This document shows, one piece after another, positions 1 through 5,183 of a DNA stretch of 7,919 bases. Source of the DNA: JANNFX01 sp031380225 (GTDB taxonomy: Bacteria > Pseudomonadota > Alphaproteobacteria > Rhizobiales > Hyphomicrobiaceae). Under the pieces are notes generated by a model. It was given only the letters and a program-made list of their open reading frames with translations. It was not told the DNA's origin and did not search any database. Position numbers and translations under genes: made by a program. Each line of letters begins with the position of its first letter. Positions within the stretch are counted from its first letter, which is position 1. The DNA lies in the NCBI GenBank assembly GCA_031380225.1, contig JANNFX010000061.1:1-7919 (forward strand), in the 5' to 3' direction.

Positions 1-621
1 TCGTATCTCGGTGCCGTTCATGCGTTGAATCGCAATCTCGGCAGCGACGGCCTGCTGCTGCGCGTGATGGGCTCGTACGGCAACTACGAATACGACACCA
101 TCGGCGGCACTCACATCGACACCGACCACTTCGGTGGTGAAGTCGGGCTCGGCTATCAGATCTACAGCGGCGGCTTGCGCTTGGCCGCCTACGCCATGGC
201 GGACTATCAAAATCACGACCGCACCGGCTTCGATGCTTTGAGCGTCGTCGTCGATGACGAATGGGGCTTTAAAGGTCAGCTCGAAGCTGAAACAGCCGCC
301 AGCGCGCCGCTCTATATTGGCTTGACCGGCAACTACTCGACCGCATTTGACAGCTACTGGTCGCGCGCCCGCGTCGGCTGGAACCTTGGCAGCGCGGCTT
401 GGAACCTGACCATCGGTCCCGAAGTCATGGGCCTCGGCAACGCAGACTTTGATCAGGTCCGCTACGGCGCCTTCATCTCCGGCCTGCCGACACTGTTCTC
501 TCTGATCTTCGGCGGCGACAGCAAGATGGCGATTTCAGGTGGCTACGCCGAAAGCAGCGGCACCGGCCAGGGCGGGGAAGACTCGGTCTATGGTACGGTC
601 TCATCGTCGTTTAAGTTTTGA
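1..621 (+). CDS. bcsS: Cellulose biosynthesis protein BcsS, 3' part (5' end outside window)
   Basis: The reading frame is open from base 1 and ends with TGA, so the start lies upstream; 206 residues are visible of a family usually about 230-260 long. The protein has alternating polar and aromatic strands rich in Gly, Tyr and Asp. Recognisable BcsS-like stretches include GSYGNYEYD, GGEVGLGYQ, STAFDSYWSRARVGW and GPEVMGLGNADFDQVRYGAF. The last residue is Phe after a beta-type strand (SSSFKF), as in outer-membrane beta-barrels inserted by the BAM machinery. BcsS proteins occur with bacterial cellulose synthase genes in alphaproteobacteria; their exact role is not established, though an outer-membrane role in cellulose export or attachment is plausible. 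Other bcs genes would be expected upstream, outside this window. Downstream is a REP-like hairpin that may end the transcript. The family call rests on remembered motifs, not a search. Confidence 0.8.
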   Translation, partial: SYLGAVHALNRNLGSDGLLLRVMGSYGNYEYDTIGGTHIDTDHFGGEVGLGYQIYSGGLRLAAYAMADYQNHDRTGFDALSVVVDDEWGFKGQLEAETAASAPLYIGLTGNYSTAFDSYWSRARVGWNLGSAAWNLTIGPEVMGLGNADFDQVRYGAFISGLPTLFSLIFGGDSKMAISGGYAESSGTGQGGEDSVYGTVSSSFKF

Positions 622-638
622 ATCGAACGCCATTGATT

Positions 639-675
639 CGTAGGTCGGGTCTCGCTGCGCTCTACCCGACCTACG
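639..675. repeat. REP-like hairpin with perfect 12-bp arms
   Basis: A perfect 12-bp inverted repeat (cgtaggtcgggt at 639-650 and its complement at 664-675) encloses a 13-base loop. The core GTAGGTCGGG resembles the GTAGGTTGGG ends of the palindromic block at 2787-2984, so both probably belong to one dispersed extragenic palindrome family. It lies 17 bp after the bcsS stop and could also stop transcription or protect the mRNA 3' end; only a short T-run (tttgaac) follows it. Confidence 0.75.
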
Positions 676-701
676 TTTGAACAAATTTGACGTGTTCGCG
701 C

Positions 702-729
702 TTGACGCATCGCGCCGGACGCCTACTAA
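702..729 (+). promoter_or_regulatory. Promoter of rnpB
   Basis: A -35 box TTGACG (702-707), a 16-bp spacer and a -10-like TACTAA (724-729) put the start point about 7 bases downstream. This coincides with the 5' strand of the RNase P RNA P1 helix at 737. The strong -35 and weak -10 match the other promoters proposed in this window. A second TTGACG at 687-692 has no good -10 partner. Confidence 0.6.
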
Positions 730-736
730 GTGCAGC

Positions 737-1155
<419 letters not shown>

Positions 1156-1314
1156 AATTTTTTTTGGGGGTGGGGGTGACCGGTTTGCTGCGAAAGCGGA
1201 TGGAAAGTCGATGAAAGCTTGGGGTCAGGAGCGGCCGTCGTCCAGCCGGAAATCAAGAAGACCAACGGCAGGTGATCAAATGAGCAATCGTCGCTGCGCC
1301 ACTCCCAAAGAAAC

Positions 1315-1716
1315 TCATCGCCACCGGTTCACGATCTGCAGCGCGGTCCACGATCCCAGCAGCATGAGGAGCATCATGCCGGCGAGGGCGACATAAAGCA
1401 GGGGACCTCCCGTGGCCGCGAGCGAACCTCCCAGATTTAACCCTCCCAGATTTAGGAGCGCGAGTATCGGTACTACAAGAATGTCACCGAACACGCCGCC
1501 GGCCACGAAACCGCCTACGAACGCGGCGACGATACTCACAATCCAGCCGAGCACACCCCGCTTGTTCGTCCATGCCTCGTGGATCCCAACGGCCAGCGCG
1601 GCGCCGAGAAACACCACTGCGAGGGTCATCGGGCCACCGACGCTCGACTTCGGAACAGCCCCAGAGAATTGAAGAAGCACGATGGCGATCACGGCAATCG
1701 GCGCGATGTACTTCAT
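1315..1716 (-). CDS. Small integral membrane protein of unknown function
   Basis: I do not recognise a family for this 133-residue protein. Hydrophobic segments at about residues 3-20, 29-48, 56-82 and 105-128 suggest four membrane spans. Short charged pieces lie between them (PKSS; EAWTNKR), and the C-terminus is basic (NRWR). The third span is very Gly/Val-rich (AAFVGGFVAGGVFGD). The start is supported by a clear Shine-Dalgarno sequence, AGGAGGG read on the minus strand (1726-1732), nine bases before ATG. A five-residue unit LNLGG is duplicated in tandem at residues 88-97. It is a lone minus-strand gene facing rnpB, with no gene close enough to form an operon. Confidence 0.75.
   Translation of the reverse strand: MKYIAPIAVIAIVLLQFSGAVPKSSVGGPMTLAVVFLGAALAVGIHEAWTNKRGVLGWIVSIVAAFVGGFVAGGVFGDILVVPILALLNLGGLNLGGSLAATGGPLLYVALAGMMLLMLLGSWTALQIVNRWR
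1427..1454 (-). repeat. 15-bp-period tandem duplication inside the membrane protein gene
   Basis: The 13-mer cctcccagattta occurs at 1427-1439 and again at 1442-1454, a period of 15 bp. It keeps the reading frame and encodes LNLGG twice (residues 88-97) at the loop before the last membrane span. The near-identity at DNA level points to a recent slippage duplication. Confidence 0.85.
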
Positions 1717-1948
1717 GGGGTGCGTCCCTCCTGCTCAATCGTGGGGCGTGCGCGTCCGCATTCGCATTCAGATCGGCTTCGGATGCATAACAGTTAACGC
1801 GCTATCCGATGCCACCTCCGCCATGACCGGCGCTGCGCGATCAAGACCACGATACGCCAACTGCCGAAACCTCCGATTTCACGACCCATAATGGAAGCTC
1901 ATCCGAAATTCAGCAATGGATATCGTGGAGGATAGAAGTCCGCTTCGA

Positions 1949-1960
1949 GTCAAATTTGAC
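1949..1960. promoter_or_regulatory. Perfect 12-bp palindrome, possible operator
   Basis: gtcaaatttgac is its own reverse complement. It lies in the divergent intergenic region, about 230 bp from the membrane protein start and 250 bp from the lipoprotein start. Its last ten bases (caaatttgac) recur at 682-691, just upstream of the rnpB promoter. A regulator site is possible, but nothing else supports it. Confidence 0.25.
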
Positions 1961-2017
1961 ATCCGCAAAACCTCGAATCGCAGCACTCCCTCAAAACCAG
2001 ACACACTCGCGACGCTC

Positions 2018-2037
2018 GCACCCCGCACCCCGCACCC
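2018..2037. repeat. 7-bp microrepeat gcacccc, almost three copies
   Basis: The unit gcacccc is repeated at 2018-2024 and 2025-2031, with a partial copy at 2032-2037. It is a simple tandem repeat in non-coding sequence. Copy number may vary between strains. Confidence 0.8.
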
Positions 2038-2042
2038 ACGAC

Positions 2043-2051
2043 TTATCCACA
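2043..2051 (+). other. Single consensus DnaA-box-like 9-mer
   Basis: ttatccaca matches the DnaA-box consensus exactly. No second box or AT-rich unwinding region is visible nearby, and no dnaA, dnaN or parAB genes are present, so it is not evidence of an origin. A chance match is quite possible in a window of this size. Confidence 0.25.
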
Positions 2052-2180
2052 CCGTCGCCATAAGTCTCAAACGGGCCGCAGTTGTGCCATGTTGGCGTCA
2101 CGGGTTGGCGGCACATCGATTTCGGGGAGTAAGCGGACGATCGGTCGTACCATCATCGACCATGTCGTCCGAGAGTAGGG

Positions 2181-2205
2181 GGTGGGTCAAAACGAGGGTC
2201 CCACC
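2181..2205 (+). promoter_or_regulatory. Hairpin holding the lipoprotein gene's ribosome binding site in its loop
   Basis: ggtggg (2181-2186) can pair with cccacc (2200-2205), leaving a 13-base loop. That loop contains GAGGG (2194-2198), the probable Shine-Dalgarno sequence. The ATG at 2208 follows the stem by two bases. Such a structure could affect ribosome access, but a six-pair stem may be chance. Confidence 0.35.
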
Positions 2206-2207
2206 TT

Positions 2208-2561
2208 ATGTACGCGTCCAAGCTGTTGCCGCTCGCGCGCCCGCTGGCCATCTGCTGCGCCGCGCTCGCGTTATCGGCCTGCGTCACCACCTATGACCGG
2301 GATGACGCCCGGATACCGGACCGAAATGTTGGGGCAAACTGCGAGCCGGTCAGTATGACCGCCAACGCCGCGACCAAGCGCGAAGCCCGCGCGATTGCCA
2401 TCAATAGTTTGAAGCTGGATGCCGCCGATGTTCGCGGCAATATGATCTCGAGTGGGTTGAAACGCATTCGCGTCACCGGGAAAAATATGCGCTGCGGCCC
2501 TTACATTTTGTCGGCGGATCGCACCGAATGCACCGCCAGCATTATTCTTTGTGGCCGTTAA
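2208..2561 (+). CDS. Small putative lipoprotein with four further cysteines
   Basis: This 117-residue protein is not assigned to a named family. The N-terminus is a lipoprotein signal peptide: basic K5 and R11, a hydrophobic stretch at residues 13-24, and the lipobox L22-S23-A24-C25, with C25 as the predicted acylated cysteine. The residue after Cys is Val and no +2 Asp is present, so outer-membrane sorting is possible. The mature part has a short Asp/Arg-rich linker (residues 29-40) and then a compact domain with cysteines at 45, 96, 108 and 115, enough for two disulfides. The stretch A54-L70 (AATKREARAIAINSLKL) looks helical. The spacing of C96, C108 and C115 recalls small secreted Cys proteins of Hyphomicrobiales, but that is only an impression. 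GAGGG at 2194-2198 supports the start. It appears monocistronic. Confidence 0.75.
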   Translation: MYASKLLPLARPLAICCAALALSACVTTYDRDDARIPDRNVGANCEPVSMTANAATKREARAIAINSLKLDAADVRGNMISSGLKRIRVTGKNMRCGPYILSADRTECTASIILCGR

Positions 2562-2580
2562 TCAACGATCACGGAGACTT

Positions 2581-2778
2581 GGTTCCCGGAAGCCGCGTCG
2601 CGCAAATCTGAAAGCAGATGGGACTGACGCCAGTGCGGCTATCCGGGATCGATACCGGTCAAAGTACAACGTGATTTCAAGTCCAGGCGATGATAATGAT
2701 CGCGGAAGATCCCGGATCGCCGCGAATGGCGCAATTTTCATCTCCTTCGACGGCAATGCCACGCGCCGTCCGGGAACC
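2581..2778. repeat. Long imperfect inverted repeat, 198 bp
   Basis: Bases 2581-2650 align with the reverse complement of 2708-2778, at roughly 70-75% identity by eye. Both ends of the arm are perfect: ggttcccgga (2581-2590) with tccgggaacc (2769-2778), and atccgggatc (2641-2650) with gatcccggat (2708-2717). The two perfect segments are 60 and 61 bp apart on the two arms, so the match is collinear and not two unrelated short repeats. The loop is about 57 bp. No protein of substance is encoded. It could be a decayed miniature element, a folded RNA or a palindromic extragenic repeat. Confidence 0.6.
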
Positions 2779-2786
2779 AGAGTTCC

Positions 2787-2984
2787 GTAGGTTGGGGTAG
2801 CAGCGGCCCACACCTCGAAAACTCGAATACAACTGTCTCCCCCGCCGCGTAACCCAACACCTTTCACGGGGCGATCCCAATTCCAGATACTGGTCTCAAT
2901 CGCCGCAGCAAAGTGTTGGGTTACGCGGCGGAATGAAGTACGCAGCTATAGATACTGATAGTGGCCGCCGCTAACCCAACCTAC
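2787..2984. repeat. Nested REP-like palindromic block (REPIN-like), 198 bp
   Basis: The outer arms are 2787-2808 (beginning gtaggttggg) and 2963-2984 (ending cccaacctac); they are complementary at 20 of 22 positions. The inner arms, ccgccgcgtaacccaacac (2842-2860) and its exact complement (2913-2931), match over 19 bp. Each half, 2787-2860 and 2913-2984, is itself an imperfect hairpin with a GTAGGTTGGG-type end and a CCCAACAC-type end, so the block is two REP-like units in inverted orientation. GTAGGTTGGGTTA / TAACCCAAC palindromes of this kind are common dispersed repeats in proteobacteria. No transposase gene is present. Confidence 0.8.
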
Positions 2985-3011
2985 AGAAACTCGCGAAATG
3001 AAAGCGCTGAC

Positions 3012-3042
3012 AAAAAAGGAGGCGGCCCGGTTGAGCCGCCTC
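3012..3042 (-). terminator. Intrinsic terminator of the RTX gene
   Basis: Read on the minus strand, an 8-bp GC-rich stem (GAGGCGGC at 3042-3035 pairing with GCCGCCTC at 3026-3019) has an 8-base loop and is followed by cc and then TTTTTT (3017-3012). This is a standard Rho-independent terminator, 40 bp past the RTX stop codon. Confidence 0.9.
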
Positions 3043-3082
3043 GATTGTTTTGAAATTTTTGGCCGGCGGACTGCGGCCGTTC

Positions 3083-4255
3083 TTACGCCAAGAAATCCCA
3101 TACGTTCAGATGATTGAGACCGCTCAATTCGATTTGAAGGTCGGCGTGCCGGTCGCCATTAACGTCGACTGAGACAATCGTTTTGTCATGCGCGGTGCCT
3201 GCGAGATCAACGAGCTTGTAGTTGAGCTGACCCGCAGTGCCGGTGAAGTTATGCGTGCCGATGAACGTCAAGGCCTGATTGCCGTTCACGTGTGCATTGG
3301 CGTCGATATCGCGGAGGTCAATCGTATCCGTTCCGGGACGATGGTCTCTGATGACATCGCGCGTCGCCGCACCAGCACGGCTTTCAGACACGTTTTGGAA
3401 GGCGAAGAAATCACGGCCTGTGCCGCCATAGAGGACATCTTTGCCGCTGCCGCCAACGATGAAGTCACTGCCGGGGCCGCCGTAAATGACGTCGCGTCCG
3501 GCGCCGCCATAAAGATCATCATTGCCGCCGCCTCCGTAGATTTGGTCGTTACCGCCGTTGCCAAATACGAGGTCGTTGTCATCGCCGCCGTCCACGTCTT
3601 CGCCGTCGTTGCCGCCGTGAATGGTGTCGCGGCCAGCCGAGCCGAAGACGACGTTTTGGCCGTTGCCGCCGTAGATTTGATCGTTGCCATCACCGGCATA
3701 GACGGTGTCGCGGCCGTCGCCACCGTCGAGCGTATCGTCGCCTGCGCCGCCGTAGATTTCGTCGTCGCCGCCGGCGCCGAAGATCACGTCGTCATCGTCG
3801 CCGCCGTCGAGCGCTTCGCCGTCGCCGCCGCCGGAAATGGTGTCGTTGCCGAGGCCGCCAAAAATCGCGTTGCGGCCTGAGCCGCCGATAACCTCGTCGT
3901 CACCATCGCCAGCATTGATGATATCATTGCCAGCGCCGTCAAATATCGTGTCATTGCCCGCGCCAGCATAGACCGTGTCGTCGCCCGCGCCACTGTCGAT
4001 CACATCGTCGCCACCGCCGCCGTAGACGGTGTCTTTGCCGTCGCCCGCAAAAATCAGATCATCATCATCGCCGCCATCGACCTGGTCGTCGCCAGCGCCT
4101 GTGGTGACGGTATCTTTTCCAGGCCCACCAAAGACGATGTTTCGGCCATTGCCGGTCTTGATGAGGTTGGCGCCGCCAAGCGCGTTGATAAGGTAATCCT
4201 GATCGTCAAACACCTTGGTGTCGTCATATTCGGTCAGCGTCACGGTAATCGGCAT
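3083..4255 (-). CDS. Secreted RTX calcium-binding repeat protein with serralysin-type C-terminal domain
   Basis: A 390-residue protein of the hemolysin-type calcium-binding repeat family, expected to leave the cell through a type I secretion system and fold outside on binding Ca2+. Residues 1-34 are a short non-repeat N-terminus without a signal peptide. Residues 35-282 are nonapeptide repeats of the GGxGxDxhx type (for example GGAGDDTLD, GGGGNDDLY), forming a parallel beta-roll. Residues 283-390 resemble the peptidase M10 serralysin C-terminal domain: FFAFQNVSES, RDVIRDHRPGTDTIDLRDIDAN, NQALTFIGTHNFTGTAGQL, VDVNGDRHADLQIEL and the hydrophobic end NVWDFLA, a probable secretion signal. No HExxH protease motif or other enzyme domain is present. 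No secretion genes lie nearby. In-frame starts at 4279 (ATG) and 4339 (GTG) are possible. I chose 4255 for a weak GAGA element upstream and a natural-looking N-terminus, but this choice is uncertain. Confidence 0.85.
   Translation of the reverse strand: MPITVTLTEYDDTKVFDDQDYLINALGGANLIKTGNGRNIVFGGPGKDTVTTGAGDDQVDGGDDDDLIFAGDGKDTVYGGGGDDVIDSGAGDDTVYAGAGNDTIFDGAGNDIINAGDGDDEVIGGSGRNAIFGGLGNDTISGGGDGEALDGGDDDDVIFGAGGDDEIYGGAGDDTLDGGDGRDTVYAGDGNDQIYGGNGQNVVFGSAGRDTIHGGNDGEDVDGGDDNDLVFGNGGNDQIYGGGGNDDLYGGAGRDVIYGGPGSDFIVGGSGKDVLYGGTGRDFFAFQNVSESRAGAATRDVIRDHRPGTDTIDLRDIDANAHVNGNQALTFIGTHNFTGTAGQLNYKLVDLAGTAHDKTIVSVDVNGDRHADLQIELSGLNHLNVWDFLA
3410..4153 (-). repeat. RTX nonapeptide repeat array with a threefold higher-order repeat
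   Basis: The array encodes residues 35-282 (numbered from the start at 4255). Within it a longer unit occurs three times: an RN/QN-x-V/I-F-G start at N39, N129 and N201, followed exactly 24 residues later by GGDDD/ND tracts starting at D63, D153 and D225. The copies are 90 and 72 residues apart, both multiples of nine, so the beta-roll register is kept. The tracts of Asp codons give repeated tcatcatcg-like DNA. Confidence 0.8.
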
Positions 4256-4399
4256 GTGATCGATCTCATGGTGGGACATTGCATGGCGGATGGACGCGGA
4301 CAGGCGCACCCCAATCCGGCATTGCAACCCTAAAGCCACGCAGACGGATCGTCCGCGTCATGCTAAATTTTAGGTTAATTTCACTTGGTAGCCGGACTT

Positions 4400-4431
4400 T
4401 TTGGCGTTGGATCACTGCCAGTTTGGCGTTG
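4400..4431 (+). repeat. Short direct repeat tttggcgttg, 22 bp apart
   Basis: tttggcgttg occurs at 4400-4409 and 4422-4431, in the divergent region between the RTX gene and the RNase D gene. The 22-bp period puts both copies on about the same face of the helix. The second copy overlaps TTGACC (4429-4434), a possible -35 box without a convincing -10. It could be a regulator site for the RNase D gene, or chance. Confidence 0.35.
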
Positions 4432-4529
4432 ACCGCAACCGGGCACCGATGCAAAGCCAATTTAATCTTGTAACGCAGAACTTCCGGCTCGGCCGCGGAC
4501 CGATAACGACATGCAGCCTTGGACCCAAC

Positions 4530-5147
4530 ATGCCCCAGCACATTGAACTCCACACAGGCGACCTGCCGAAGTCCGTCGGATTCGGTGCCAGTGTTGCCAT
4601 CGATACCGAAACGCTGGGGCTTAACCCGCATCGCGATAAACTGTGCCTAGTACAGCTCTCAGCCGGCGATGGCAGCGCGCATCTAGTGCAGCTCGACCGT
4701 TCATCCTACGATGCGCCCAACCTTAAGGCGCTGCTGACCGACGCCAAAGTGCTGAAGATTTTTCATTTTGCGCGCTTTGATGTGGCGGTCTTGGAAAAAC
4801 ATCTCGGCGTTAAGACGACGCCGCTCTACTGCACCAAAATCGCATCGAAGCTGGTTCGCACCTATACCGACCGGCACGGCCTCAAGGATCTCGTGGCCGA
4901 ACTAGCTGGAATTGAATTGTCAAAGCAGCAGCAAAGTTCCGACTGGGGCGCGGTTCAGTTGACACCGCAGCAGCTTGAATATGCGGCGTCCGACGTGCTG
5001 CATCTGCACGCCATCAAAGCCAAGCTTGATGTCATGTTAGACCGCGACGGGCGGCGCACATTCGCAGACGCCGCGTTCAAGTTCCTGCCGGCGCGAGCAG
5101 CCCTCGATCTTGCCGGTTTTCCAGACGTCGATATCTTTTCGCACTGA
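4530..5147 (+). CDS. rnd: RNase D-type 3'-5' exonuclease (short form)
   Basis: A 205-residue DEDDy-family exonuclease, expected to trim RNA 3' ends, such as tRNA precursors, hydrolytically with two metal ions in the cytoplasm. The three Exo motifs are complete. Exo I is IDTETLGL with D25 and E27, Exo II is FHFARFD with D84, and Exo III is YAASDVLHL with Y151 and D155. It consists of the nuclease domain only, without the HRDC domains of E. coli RNase D (about 375 residues), which is usual for the short alphaproteobacterial homologues. The ATG at 4530 is chosen because the family begins just before the HxGDLP segment; the frame is open upstream to 4401, but that extension looks non-coding. Only a weak ribosome binding site is visible. 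It is divergent from the RTX gene and convergent with the carboxypeptidase gene, 20 bp away. A DNA substrate cannot be excluded. Confidence 0.88.
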   Translation: MPQHIELHTGDLPKSVGFGASVAIDTETLGLNPHRDKLCLVQLSAGDGSAHLVQLDRSSYDAPNLKALLTDAKVLKIFHFARFDVAVLEKHLGVKTTPLYCTKIASKLVRTYTDRHGLKDLVAELAGIELSKQQQSSDWGAVQLTPQQLEYAASDVLHLHAIKAKLDVMLDRDGRRTFADAAFKFLPARAALDLAGFPDVDIFSH

Positions 5148-5156
5148 CGTGGTCGA

Positions 5157-5183
5157 CACGACGCGCGCTATTGCGCGCTCGTG
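5157..5183. terminator. Hairpin at the convergent rnd/dacA junction
   Basis: cacga (5157-5161) and gcgcgc (5163-5168) pair with gcgcgc (5173-5178) and tcgtg (5179-5183), giving 11 base pairs, one bulged C and a TATT loop. The dacA stop codon (5168-5170) lies inside it. No T-tract follows on either strand, so it is a weak candidate for a bidirectional stop or an mRNA 3'-end stabiliser. Confidence 0.4.

Larger units (their letters stand above)
1733..2207. other. Intergenic region without a convincing gene
   Basis: This divergent spacer lies between the membrane protein (-) and the lipoprotein (+). It holds a 12-bp palindrome, a 7-bp-unit microrepeat, one DnaA-box-like sequence and a hairpin at the lipoprotein start, listed separately. 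An ORF at 1916-2296 (126 codons) crosses it but is Arg/Pro/Ser-rich without domain features, and it overlaps the lipoprotein gene in another frame. Promoters for both flanking genes should lie here, but none was clear enough to call. Confidence 0.6.

Noticed and set aside
1211..1396. 61-codon plus-strand ORF downstream of rnpB
   Set aside because: No ribosome binding site or recognisable motif was seen, and it overlaps the membrane protein gene on the opposite strand.
1916..2296. 126-codon plus-strand ORF in the spacer before the lipoprotein gene
   Set aside because: It overlaps the signal-peptide region of the lipoprotein gene in another frame, has no clear ribosome binding site, and shows low-quality Arg/Pro/Ser composition.
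2551..2880. Short ORFs (67-101 codons) on both strands across the palindromic blocks
   Set aside because: They cover palindromic DNA, which yields mirror ORFs; no coding features are visible.
3188..3880. Long plus-strand ORF (230 codons) antisense to the RTX gene
   Set aside because: It is the mirror of the Asp/Gly repeat codons; the Ala/Val-rich periodic translation has no start signal or domain, whereas the minus-strand protein is a clear RTX protein.
3410..4153. Regularly spaced short repeats resembling a CRISPR array
   Set aside because: The period is the 27-bp coding unit of nonapeptides, the repeats are degenerate, and the frame is open throughout; no cas genes are present.
4401..4529. 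N-terminal extension of the RNase D ORF by 43 codons
   Set aside because: The extension has no similarity to the family's N-terminus that I recall and covers the divergent promoter region; the ATG at 4530 fits the family length.
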